From Ruminococcus sp. UBA4385 (GTDB taxonomy: Bacteria > Bacillota_A > Clostridia > Oscillospirales > Ruminococcaceae), in assembly GCA_002391065.1 (NCBI GenBank), contig DGRP01000041.1, positions 1 through 14,147 on the forward strand: a DNA stretch of 14,147 bases. The letters are read 5' to 3'. Positions 1 through 7,116 of the stretch are shown here, in pieces. Within the stretch, counting starts at the first letter, position 1. Every line of letters begins with the position of its first letter. The position numbers and the translations under genes are program-made. Below the pieces are notes generated by a model, which was given only the letters and a program-made list of their open reading frames with translations, searched no databases and had not been told where the DNA came from.

Positions 1-897
1 ATGGAGGGCAAGGAGGACATAACCAAGTTTGATTATGAGCCCTGGCATATCCGTTATGTAGGTGAAGAGCCTGCTAAAGAAATCACTGAGCAGGGTATTA
101 CACTTGAGGAATATCTCGGTGTGACTGTTGGAGACAGCGCTGATGACACCTTTGAGGAAACCTATACTCCCGTAAATAATGAGACAATTTATCAGGTTGC
201 TCTGCTGCAGTCTCTGGTACAGGGCTACTATGACGGTATTCTTTCTGTTGACGCTCTGAAAGAAAAGGGAGATACGGGTCTCGGAACGTTTGAGGGCGTA
301 AACGGCGAGATGATCGTTATTGACGGTGAGGTCTACAGAGCTGACAGTCAGGGCAATATCGAAAAGCCCGAGGGCGATGAGATGATACCGTTCTCAGATG
401 TTACATTCTTTGAGAATGACTATACAATGGAGCTCAAGGATATCAAGGATATGGATTCGCTGAAAAAGGAGCTTGATAAGTTCACTCAGCTTAATAAGAA
501 TATGTTCTATATGGTCAAGATCAACGGAACATTCTCAAACATCAAGGCAAGAAGTGAGTCCAAGCAGAAAGAGCCTTACAAGATGCTTGATGAGGCACTT
601 GCTGAAACTCAGGTTGAATTTGAGTTCAAGGACGCAAAGGGAACAATAGTCGGACTTTACTGCCCTGATTATATGAGCGACCTTAATACAACAGGCTGGC
701 ATTTCCACTTTATCAGCGAGGACCGTACTAAGGGCGGTCACATTCTGCAGGTAAATCTCAAGGAGGCTGAGGCTCAGTTTGATATGACACCGGGCTTTAA
801 GATGTATATGTCAGATGAAGAGAACTTCCAGAAGATGGACCTTGCAAAGAATGTCGATGAAGCAATAGAAAGTGCTGAAACCAAAGAACATCAGTAA
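1..897 (+). CDS. VanY-type D,D-carboxypeptidase C-terminus fused to alpha-acetolactate decarboxylase (5' partial)
   Basis: Residues 1-41 match the end of an M15B VanY D-Ala-D-Ala carboxypeptidase: EGKEDIT, then EPWHIRYVG with the ExxH pair (E13 catalytic, H16 zinc ligand), then GITLEEYLG. The first two zinc ligands would lie upstream, so the ATG at base 1 is probably an internal Met and the gene probably starts outside the window. After a linker (42-61), residues 62 to about 285 are a full alpha-acetolactate decarboxylase, which converts acetolactate to acetoin. It shows YQVALLQSL, GLGTFEGVNGEMIV, PFSDVTFF, the conserved Arg in IKARS (R184), and the zinc triad GWHFHF...GGH (H234, H236, H247). 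ALDC of Brevibacillus is known to be exported, so a fusion to an extracytoplasmic peptidase is topologically possible. No ATG start separates the two parts (next Met is M104). The domain calls are firm; the biological reason for the fusion is unknown. Confidence 0.85.
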   Translation: MEGKEDITKFDYEPWHIRYVGEEPAKEITEQGITLEEYLGVTVGDSADDTFEETYTPVNNETIYQVALLQSLVQGYYDGILSVDALKEKGDTGLGTFEGVNGEMIVIDGEVYRADSQGNIEKPEGDEMIPFSDVTFFENDYTMELKDIKDMDSLKKELDKFTQLNKNMFYMVKINGTFSNIKARSESKQKEPYKMLDEALAETQVEFEFKDAKGTIVGLYCPDYMSDLNTTGWHFHFISEDRTKGGHILQVNLKEAEAQFDMTPGFKMYMSDEENFQKMDLAKNVDEAIESAETKEHQ

Positions 898-917
898 GCT
901 TGATTGCAGACAATATC

Positions 918-952
918 AAAGGCTGTGCAGAGAATTTCTGCACAGCCTTTTT
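918..952 (+). terminator. Rho-independent terminator after the VanY-ALDC gene, possibly bidirectional
   Basis: A perfect 14-bp stem (918-931 with 937-950) around a GAATT loop runs into TTTTT (948-952). It starts about 20 bases after the stop at 897. The minus-strand gene ending at 956 converges on it. Read in that direction the stem ends in only three Ts followed by GATATTG, so it may also help stop the anti-sigma transcript, though less strongly. Confidence 0.9.
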
Positions 953-955
953 ATG

Positions 956-2941
956 TTATAAAACTTTATAGTCATACCAGAACGGATACATATTCTGCTC
1001 ACCCTTTTCGCCAAAGCGTTCACGGGCGGCGTCGGCCTCCTCCTGAGTGTTGAAGTACAGTCTTTTTATATCTACTCCATAGGCACACTGCGGGATATAA
1101 GACTCAATATCAACAACGCCTGCTTCATCGTAGTATTCCTCATTTACGTCTGAACCATATACGGCAGTGCGTATTGTTCCTTTTGCAACACTCAGATCTA
1201 TCTTGTCAAGGTCAACACCATGTTCACTCAAAAGTGCTTCTATATCAGCTTTATTGTGCTCGAACTTTACCTCTATGGCTAATTTTTTCACACCCGAATA
1301 TTCTCCCATAGAGATTATCCCCAGCTCCAACATACGATCACTCAGGTTTTTCTGAACACCCGAAAGCGTGCTGACCTCTTTCCATTCGACGGTTACAGGC
1401 TCAATGGGCTCGTGGATATCAATGTCCTTAATGCTCAGGTCTGCCTTTTCAAGCTCCGCATAGAGCCTGTCGGCATTATCTTTGGTATCAACAACAACAT
1501 TGAGCCAGCTTTCATCGACCACATCGCAGGAGGCCACTCCGCAGGCATCGGCATAGGTACCGATAAGTGCGATCGCCTCTTTGAAATCGGGCGCTTCGGA
1601 CTCAGTATCAACAGGCATTTCGGGAGTAAGCGAATCACCGTACATAATAAGCCTTGTTTCCTTTTTGTACTCGGGGTGCCTGTCCAGAAAGTCACTTATC
1701 GCCTGATAATGAGCTCCGTCCTCGGCACACAGCACCAATTTCGACGGCAGATAGATAGCCATATAAACGGCTTCACTATTAAACGCCTCATTGTTTTCGT
1801 TTTCTGCTGCTCTCCATATCTCGTTGTAGAGCTTTGCCCTCTCTTCAAGGTATTCCTTATTATCATCGCTTTGATCGTAAATATCATAGTTCTCACCGTC
1901 AAACGATATCGCAAGACTTGTTGTCGGACAGTTATACATTACTGCACAATCGAGGAGCTCCTCAAGCATGCTGTCATCTTTCATATTTATCTTCAGGATC
2001 GTTTTGCGGTAAAGACCATCGCTTCCATTGCTTTCATATAGCACCTCTATGTCCTTGATATGAAAATAGTCATATAAGCCTTGGTCGCTCAGGCGAAAAT
2101 TAAAATTCGCCACGCTGTTTGTATCTATTATTCTTAATTCCGCAGCCCTGAATTTGATCTTACTTATATCAACTCCGCAGGCTTCAAGATATTTTCGGCA
2201 GTCATCTATCCCCCTTACATAGAGAACATCAACGCAGATCTTATTATTTTCATTCTTGACCTCGGCCGTACCAAGCTCCTTTGAGTACTTCGATATAAGC
2301 TTTCTTACCGTTTGATAATCAGTTATCGGCTCTGCGCCCTCGGTACGCTCTGCTATGACCTTTCTGTAAGCTGTGTGTATCTCGATAAGCTCGGGGTCGA
2401 TGCCTTCGATCTCAAGCGCCGCTGTTATCTTAGGCGCACTTGCTTCGTCTCTTATGCTTACAGACATCCAGTTTCCGCAATTGACGGTGCTTATGATATC
2501 AAAGCGTGACTTGTTATTTTCAAGGAACTCTCCTGCCTTTTCAAAGCGCTCCCACTGTTCCTCCGAGATGTCCTTGTCGGTTACGGTCTCAACGTCTATA
2601 GTTGTATATATGATACCTTCTTTTTTCTCTACCGATGTTACTCCTGCCGTCAGCGAGGAGCTTTCGGTTTTTATCGGCTTATTGTTTTTCATATTAAGCA
2701 GCAGCACAAGTCCGCACACAACTGCTGCCGCCGCAGCAATTGAGATGAAAACTCCGTAATGCCTTTTAACGCTCGCACCGGAAGCGGCTCCCCGGGCGCT
2801 GTCATGGAACTCCCTTTCAGGCTCATCGGCCGAGGTGCTTATCAGCTCTCCCCTGTCGAGTATGCTCTCTATAAGGGCATCAGAAGGCACAAGCTGAGCA
2901 GACAGTTCTGCTCTCATTTCTTTGAAAAATCTTTCATTCAT
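956..2941 (-). CDS. Membrane-anchored anti-sigma-like protein with repeat-bearing ectodomain
   Basis: The 661-aa protein has a cytoplasmic N-terminus (1-60), one membrane span (about 62-83, GVFISIAAAAAVVCGLVLLL) and a roughly 575-residue outer part. The N-terminal pattern with PSDALIESIL resembles the sigma-binding heads of Firmicutes anti-sigma factors. It lacks the HxxxCxxC zinc motif, so it is not a ZAS-type anti-sigma. The outer part holds four degenerate repeats of about 65-70 residues (about 128-196, 208-272, 452-518, 527-592), each with helix, strand, helix, then a GVDxxKI-like turn and a strand. Its start overlaps the sigma gene's stop (ATGAATGA), and AAGGGAGG sits 8 bases upstream. 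Probable role, inferred from position and topology: it holds the neighbouring sigma factor until an envelope signal arrives. The ligand is unknown. A plain membrane protein of unknown function is the alternative. Confidence 0.75.
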   Translation of the reverse strand: MNERFFKEMRAELSAQLVPSDALIESILDRGELISTSADEPEREFHDSARGAASGASVKRHYGVFISIAAAAAVVCGLVLLLNMKNNKPIKTESSSLTAGVTSVEKKEGIIYTTIDVETVTDKDISEEQWERFEKAGEFLENNKSRFDIISTVNCGNWMSVSIRDEASAPKITAALEIEGIDPELIEIHTAYRKVIAERTEGAEPITDYQTVRKLISKYSKELGTAEVKNENNKICVDVLYVRGIDDCRKYLEACGVDISKIKFRAAELRIIDTNSVANFNFRLSDQGLYDYFHIKDIEVLYESNGSDGLYRKTILKINMKDDSMLEELLDCAVMYNCPTTSLAISFDGENYDIYDQSDDNKEYLEERAKLYNEIWRAAENENNEAFNSEAVYMAIYLPSKLVLCAEDGAHYQAISDFLDRHPEYKKETRLIMYGDSLTPEMPVDTESEAPDFKEAIALIGTYADACGVASCDVVDESWLNVVVDTKDNADRLYAELEKADLSIKDIDIHEPIEPVTVEWKEVSTLSGVQKNLSDRMLELGIISMGEYSGVKKLAIEVKFEHNKADIEALLSEHGVDLDKIDLSVAKGTIRTAVYGSDVNEEYYDEAGVVDIESYIPQCAYGVDIKRLYFNTQEEADAARERFGEKGEQNMYPFWYDYKVL

Positions 2942-3431
2942 CGAAATGCCCTCCCTTCAAACGTTCTCTCAGCATCTTTCTTGCACGGCTAAGACGCATA
3001 TCAACATTCTCTGCCGTTATGCCCAGCGACTCGCCTATCTCCTTTGAGGACAGCCCCAAAAAATAATAGAAGTACACAGGCAGTCTGTACTTGTCATCAA
3101 GCTTCATAACAGCCTCGAAGACCTCGCTCTTTTCGCTGCTCTTGAAGCTCACCTGTGCGTCTTTAAGGGGCTCGTCCGTTTTGTCTACCTTGGTGTTCCA
3201 CGAGCTGTGGTTATACTGCCTTGCGATATTCACAGCAGTTTTCAGGAGCCAAGCCTTTCTCTGAGGCTCGCTCTCAAACTCGGGTGCCTTTCTTATATAG
3301 GTAAGGAAAACGTCCTGAAAAACATCGTCTGCATCAGAACGCAGTCCCACCTGTGCAAGTACCGCACTGTAGATAAGACCCTTATACTTATTTATCACAT
3401 CAGCGAGTTCTTTTCTGTCGGTGCTTTTCAT
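2934..3431 (-). CDS. ECF-type RNA polymerase sigma factor
   Basis: The 165-aa protein has the two-domain plan of small ECF sigma factors. Region 2 spans about 13-75 and includes KYKGLIYSAV and DADDVFQDVFLTY, which should bind core polymerase and the -10 box. A polar linker (76-104) leads to region 4 (about 105-158), where LDDKYRLPVYFYYF, SSKEIGESLGIT and MRLSRARKMLRERL form the helix-turn-helix that reads the -35 box. The ATG has a GGGGGG/GGTGAGG purine stretch just upstream. The last codons overlap the downstream membrane gene by 8 bp, which implies coupled translation and a sigma/anti-sigma pair. No clear autoregulated ECF promoter was recognised upstream. The target regulon cannot be told from this window. 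Confidence 0.9.
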   Translation of the reverse strand: MKSTDRKELADVINKYKGLIYSAVLAQVGLRSDADDVFQDVFLTYIRKAPEFESEPQRKAWLLKTAVNIARQYNHSSWNTKVDKTDEPLKDAQVSFKSSEKSEVFEAVMKLDDKYRLPVYFYYFLGLSSKEIGESLGITAENVDMRLSRARKMLRERLKGGHFDE

Positions 3432-3504
3432 GTCCTCACCCCCCTTTATAATTATATCGTATCTGAAGACTATATCCTAACAAGATCCGAGCAATTCTGC
3501 CTAT

Positions 3505-3534
3505 TGCACAAAAGTGAACACCCTTCATTGTGCA
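3505..3534. repeat. Inverted repeat TGCACAA-N16-TTGTGCA upstream of the sigma gene
   Basis: Two perfect 7-base arms (3505-3511 and 3528-3534) flank 16 bases, 74 to 103 bases upstream of the sigma factor ATG. It lies between that gene and the terminator of the next transcription unit. The geometry would suit a dimeric regulator, but there is only one copy, so it could be chance. Confidence 0.3.
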
Positions 3535-3543
3535 GACTGACAC

Positions 3544-3571
3544 AAAAAGAGCCCCGAAACCTCGGGGCTCT
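3544..3571 (-). terminator. Rho-independent terminator after the parvulin-like lipoprotein gene
   Basis: A 10-bp perfect stem (3548-3557 with 3562-3571, AGAGCCCCGA/TCGGGGCTCT) with a 4-base loop is followed on the minus strand by five Ts (3548-3544). It begins seven bases past the stop codon at 3578. It separates this unit from the sigma/anti-sigma operon. Confidence 0.93.
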
Positions 3572-3577
3572 GATTTA

Positions 3578-5005
3578 TTACTTAGTGGAATGCTTCTCGG
3601 AATACTCTACCTGTCTGTCATAAACAACCTTTGGAGTATAACGCTTTATAGCCTTATCGTTGATCTTGAAGTCCATAGCCTCTACCCAGCTGTCGATCTT
3701 AGCCTGAAAATCCTCCGCCTTCATTTCCTGAAGCAGGCTGTCACGATTCGACTCTGCATACTCAGAAGCTCTTTCCGCAACATCGCCCTTTGCAATGATG
3801 TAGTAGGCGTTGTCATTCTCGTAGGTCTCAACCGAGCCTGCCGACAGATTGTTGATAAACTCGTTGAGCTTATATGATGAATCGTCGTAATCCTTGGTGT
3901 CCTTATTCTCTTCATAAGTCTTCTTTATATTGGAGAAGTTCACCATCTGCTCATTTGCATAAGGATCGTCCTCAGCCTCAGACTCTGCCTCACTGTCAGT
4001 ACTGTCGAGCACTGCATCGGGATCAAGGTTCAGGTCGCCGCCGTCAGTCATTGTCTCACTGTCGGGAGCCTCAGTATCCGTTACCTCTTCCTCTGCGGTG
4101 CTGTCAGGAACAACCTCCTCGGAATCCTCAGCCGCTGCGCTCTCATCTGCAGAAGCATTTGTGCTCTCGGTCGATACCTCGCTCGCTGTAAGCTCCTCGC
4201 CTGCAGCGCTGTCGGCTGATGCAGCACTGTCTGCTGACGAGCCGCTGTCGGTATCATCAGCAGCCTGCGAGGACTCCTCGGAAGCGGCTGCCTGCTCGGC
4301 TGCTACATGGTCATTGTAAGCGCTTATAACAAGATCGAAATCCTCAAATGAAACACCCTCTGCCTGTGCGGAGAACTCATCAAAGTGTTCCTTAGCCTCG
4401 GCATTGGTCTGATCAGCGTTTTCGTCGCCCTCAGCCGCCTTTGAGATAGTTATCATCTTGTATCTCATGTAATTTTCTTTCAGGAAGCTTTCTATATCCG
4501 CATTGGTGACTTCTTCCTCGCCGCCCTCAGCGTAATAATGATTGAAAAGCTCTGTTCTCATATACGAAGCCTGCTGAGCCAGCTTTATAGACTCCTTGGA
4601 AATGCCCTCATACTCGTAAAGCTCTCCCTGAGAATCCCATGCACTGTTTACCGACTCCTGTATCTCCTTGAGCTGATCCTTTGTAAGCTTCAGGTCAAGC
4701 TCCTCAAACTTAGCCTTTACAGCAGCATACTCCTTTGTAGACTTCATAGCATAGTCAGACAGATAATCAGCATAATCCTTGCCCTCTATCTTCTGACTGA
4801 AAAAGTCCTCGGTTACGCCATCGGAATAATACATCATCATATTCCTGTAGGACATCTCGCTGTAGATATTGTAGATATATATACCTGCATTTATTTTTTC
4901 ACCGCCTGCAGTCATTGCGTAGGTTGTATCAGAGCAGCCCGTAAACGAAGCAGCGCATACAGCCGAAGCAAGCACAGCAGCGGCAAATCTCTTTGCCTTA
5001 GACAT
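3578..5005 (-). CDS. SurA/PrsA-like foldase lipoprotein with parvulin core interrupted by an acidic insert
   Basis: The 475-aa protein starts at ATG 5005, which has AAAGGA upstream; a longer reading to 5050 would put residues ahead of the signal peptide. The lipoprotein signal ends in SFTGC, with Cys24 as the anchor. About 25-190 is a helical region like the SurA/PrsA N-domain (GEKINAGIY..., then TNADIESFLKENY). A parvulin-like core seems to begin at RYKMITISK and AKEHFDEFSAQ, and to resume at LNEFINNLSAGSVETYENDNAYYIIAKGD. Between them lies a Ser/Ala/Asp/Glu-rich insert (about 235-347) of low complexity. Where active parvulins have His in the HIL motif this protein has Met, so isomerase activity is doubtful and a holdase role is more likely. 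It should sit on the outer face of the membrane. Own promoter at 5056-5084 and own terminator. The fold is inferred by eye. Confidence 0.7.
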   Translation of the reverse strand: MSKAKRFAAAVLASAVCAASFTGCSDTTYAMTAGGEKINAGIYIYNIYSEMSYRNMMMYYSDGVTEDFFSQKIEGKDYADYLSDYAMKSTKEYAAVKAKFEELDLKLTKDQLKEIQESVNSAWDSQGELYEYEGISKESIKLAQQASYMRTELFNHYYAEGGEEEVTNADIESFLKENYMRYKMITISKAAEGDENADQTNAEAKEHFDEFSAQAEGVSFEDFDLVISAYNDHVAAEQAAASEESSQAADDTDSGSSADSAASADSAAGEELTASEVSTESTNASADESAAAEDSEEVVPDSTAEEEVTDTEAPDSETMTDGGDLNLDPDAVLDSTDSEAESEAEDDPYANEQMVNFSNIKKTYEENKDTKDYDDSSYKLNEFINNLSAGSVETYENDNAYYIIAKGDVAERASEYAESNRDSLLQEMKAEDFQAKIDSWVEAMDFKINDKAIKRYTPKVVYDRQVEYSEKHSTK

Positions 5006-5055
5006 TGATATCAAATTCCTTTCCTTTTGGCAATTCGCCTTTACATACAAATATC

Positions 5056-5084
5056 ATTATACTACAATTCCTCTATAAAGTCAA
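5056..5084 (-). promoter_or_regulatory. SigA-type promoter for the foldase lipoprotein gene
   Basis: On the minus strand, TTGACT (5084-5079), a 17-base spacer and TATAAT (5061-5056) form a near-consensus vegetative promoter. The predicted start near 5049 leaves a leader of about 43 bases with the AAAGGA site. The -35 box overlaps the TGA stop codon of the CYTH gene (5083-5081). Confidence 0.85.
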
Positions 5085-5626
5085 GCATTATTTTTATAAG
5101 CGTCAATAAACCTTGCATATTTGCCTACAGGGGGCTTATCAAAGCATATTCCGAGAGCCTCGATCCTTCCGACAAGCTCAGTCGGATACTCTCCTGTATA
5201 TTCAAGCTCAATCTCAAAGTCTGTAATGCCGAGATACTCGCTTTTGTCAAGGCAGACCTCACAGCTTTCTATCACTGCTGTCTTTCTCAGAGTAAAAAGC
5301 TCTCCCATACCTACTGCATCTCCAAAATACGCACCTGTGAGCTCTTTAAGCTCCCCTGCTGAAAGCACAGGCGGCACAGCGGACAGCTCCTTTTCAAACT
5401 CCTTCTTTACAGACAGCGCACCCTCCTCCGATACGGGCATTTTCACCTGCAAGAAGAAGCGCTCCCCTATCTGCCTTACTCTGATACTTGAAAACAGCTT
5501 TGTGTTCCTGCATCTGAAATAGTGGTTACGCTGTTCTATTGTGTGCTCCCACTCAAATTCCTTGCTGAGCCTTTCATACTGCGCCTCAGTAAGCATTACT
5601 TTGAGCTCCTTTTCTATGTTCATCAT
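5081..5626 (-). CDS. CYTH-domain protein (triphosphate tunnel metalloenzyme family)
   Basis: The 181-aa protein carries the family signature ExExK near its N-terminus (EKELK, E5, E7, K9). It also has the other charged strands of the tunnel: SIRVRQ (R49, R51), LQVKMP (K62), KEFEKEL, TLRKTAV (R114, K115), FEIELEY (E138, E140, E142) and VGKYARF (K169). These residues bind metal and a triphosphate in CYTH enzymes, which include inorganic triphosphatases, thiamine triphosphatases and class IV adenylate cyclases. Sequence alone does not pick the substrate. No signal peptide, so cytoplasmic. The start at 5626 is chosen because GGAGG lies 7 bases before it; the TTG at 5647 would put that site inside the gene. 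It follows the solute-binding protein gene after a modest hairpin, so it is probably expressed partly by read-through. Confidence 0.88.
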   Translation of the reverse strand: MMNIEKELKVMLTEAQYERLSKEFEWEHTIEQRNHYFRCRNTKLFSSIRVRQIGERFFLQVKMPVSEEGALSVKKEFEKELSAVPPVLSAGELKELTGAYFGDAVGMGELFTLRKTAVIESCEVCLDKSEYLGITDFEIELEYTGEYPTELVGRIEALGICFDKPPVGKYARFIDAYKNNA

Positions 5627-5646
5627 AGCTATACCTCCGCATATCA

Positions 5647-5673
5647 AAGCCCCTCCGCTTATGGGAAGGGCTT
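5647..5673 (-). terminator. Hairpin between the solute-binding protein and CYTH genes (partial terminator)
   Basis: On the minus strand AAGCCCTTCC (5673-5664) pairs with GGAGGGGCTT (5656-5647) over 10 bp with a 7-base loop. One pair is G-U and would be a C-A mismatch on the plus strand, so the structure belongs to the minus transcript. Only a short TTT follows, so leaky termination is likely. It ends about 20 bases before the CYTH start. Confidence 0.6.
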
Positions 5674-5679
5674 AAAATT

Positions 5680-7104
5680 TTATGAGCCTGATACTATCTT
5701 CTGAATCTGCTCGTTTATGGTCTTGAGCTCTGAATCTACAGTTGTGCTGTATGCCTGTCTGACAGATGCCCATGTCTGCTGAGCGCCCTCGCTGTCAGGC
5801 TGTGAGGACAGAATATAGAGTGAATCTGTAAGGCTGTTGTTGCCGTCAAAGCTGTTCGGGTCGCCGAGAGCATTGGAGATACCGTAGCAATAGTCATAGA
5901 TCATATAGTAGTCGCTTGAAACCACATCGGTCTTGACTGCGTACATCTCATCGGTCCATGTAGGATTGTTCTCCATGAACTTATCCTTGTTTGTCTGCTG
6001 GTAGTCGGGGTCTGTGTAGGTAACACGGCAGCACTCAAGCCAGCACTTCATAGCCTCTTTCTTTGTTGAGCCTCTTGTCCACATGAACGCCTTCATGTCA
6101 GAGGTTGTTATCTTCTGAGGGTTGTTGGTATACTGAGGAATAGGCACTATTGCCCAGTCATCGGAATCCTTCGGAGCGTTGCTGCCCGAATATGCCCAGT
6201 CGCCCATTGCATAGAACAGACAGCCCTTATTGAAGGCATCTCTTGCACTGCCTACCCACTCATTGAGAATGATATTCTCCTTGTTGAGGTCTGCAAGAAG
6301 ATTCTGAGCGTTCTCTATATCGGGGTCATCAAGGTTTGATGAAAATGAGTTTGAAGCCTCATCATAGTTTACAAGAGTCTTTCCTGTCTGCTGAGTGATA
6401 TGCTGCTTAAAGAAGCCGTTAATGCCGTATCTCTCATCGTCGCCGCTGCTGTTCTGAACGTACTCACGCATGATCTCTGCCCAGTTGTCCCAGTTCCACT
6501 CGCCCTCAAGATAAAGCTCATACGGGTCCTGAAGACCCTCGTCTTCAATGATCTCATGGTTATAGCAGATCATAGCCGAAGCCTCATATCTCAGAGGTGC
6601 AACATAGTGCTGACCGTTCAGAGAATACTGCTCGGAATCGTCTTTTACATCTGCCCAGAGGGGATCGTCAAAGCTTACGATCTCATCAATCGGCTGGTGC
6701 ATATTTGCTACAACGTGTGCAGGGAATGACAGCCACTCATAGTTTGTCATATCGGGAATGTCCTTGTTTGCAAGAAGTGCTGCTGCAAGGTCATCAAATC
6801 TCTCGAAATAGCTTGTTCTCTGATACTCAATAGAGCCGCCCTTCTCTTCAAACAGAGTGAGCTCTGTGCTCTTTTCGGGGTTAGCTCTTGTAGGGTTAAG
6901 GTCAGAAACACCGAGGTACAGAAGTGAAGTTTCAGCGCCCTCGGGAATAGCATCTACTTTATCGGTTGAAGCTACCTCAACGTTTTCGGTCGCAGAGAAA
7001 TCATCTTCCTTTTTTGAGGAAGAGCTGTCCTTGCTGCCGCATGAGGCAGCGGTAAAAGCCATAAGCATTGCTGCGCTGAGTGCGCATATCTTCTTCATTG
7101 TCAT
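5680..7104 (-). CDS. Extracellular solute-binding lipoprotein of a sugar ABC transporter
   Basis: The 474-aa protein has a lipoprotein signal peptide (MKKICALSAAMLMAF then TAASC, anchor Cys22), a short Ser/Lys/Asp-rich tether, and a two-lobe family 1 (carbohydrate) binding protein fold. Typical stretches are ALLANKDIPDMTNYEWLSFP, YVAPLRYEASAMICYNHEII, WNWDNWAEIMREYV, CLFYAMGDWAYSG and DDWAIVPIPQY. It should capture oligosaccharides at the cell surface. The start at 7104 is chosen because AAGGAG lies 8 bases before it; the GTG at 7113 would overlap the ribosome site. The gap from the GH43 stop is 12 bases and the ribosome site overlaps that stop, so the two genes are cotranslated. No permease or ATPase gene is nearby, so its transporter partners must lie elsewhere. 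The exact sugar is unknown. Confidence 0.88.
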   Translation of the reverse strand: MTMKKICALSAAMLMAFTAASCGSKDSSSSKKEDDFSATENVEVASTDKVDAIPEGAETSLLYLGVSDLNPTRANPEKSTELTLFEEKGGSIEYQRTSYFERFDDLAAALLANKDIPDMTNYEWLSFPAHVVANMHQPIDEIVSFDDPLWADVKDDSEQYSLNGQHYVAPLRYEASAMICYNHEIIEDEGLQDPYELYLEGEWNWDNWAEIMREYVQNSSGDDERYGINGFFKQHITQQTGKTLVNYDEASNSFSSNLDDPDIENAQNLLADLNKENIILNEWVGSARDAFNKGCLFYAMGDWAYSGSNAPKDSDDWAIVPIPQYTNNPQKITTSDMKAFMWTRGSTKKEAMKCWLECCRVTYTDPDYQQTNKDKFMENNPTWTDEMYAVKTDVVSSDYYMIYDYCYGISNALGDPNSFDGNNSLTDSLYILSSQPDSEGAQQTWASVRQAYSTTVDSELKTINEQIQKIVSGS

Positions 7105-7116
7105 AAAAGTCACTCC

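Noticed and set aside
121..123. GTG as an independent start for the acetolactate decarboxylase part
   Set aside because: The upstream GAGG is 11 bases away and its bases code the conserved LEEYLG of the peptidase, so it is more likely coding than a ribosome site; not fully excluded.
1412..2041. A 209-codon plus-strand open frame opposite the anti-sigma gene
   Set aside because: It lies entirely antisense to a gene with a clear ribosome site, membrane span and repeats, and its translation shows no recognisable domain.
3449..3497. Promoter for the sigma operon (TATAAT at 3456-3451 or TATAGT at 3474-3469 on the minus strand)
   Set aside because: Neither -10 box has a credible -35 box at 16-18 bases, and I could not recognise an ECF-type -35/-10 pair; left unassigned.
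5645..5647. TTG as the start of the CYTH gene
   Set aside because: The GGAGG ribosome site would then be inside the coding region; the ATG at 5626 has proper spacing.
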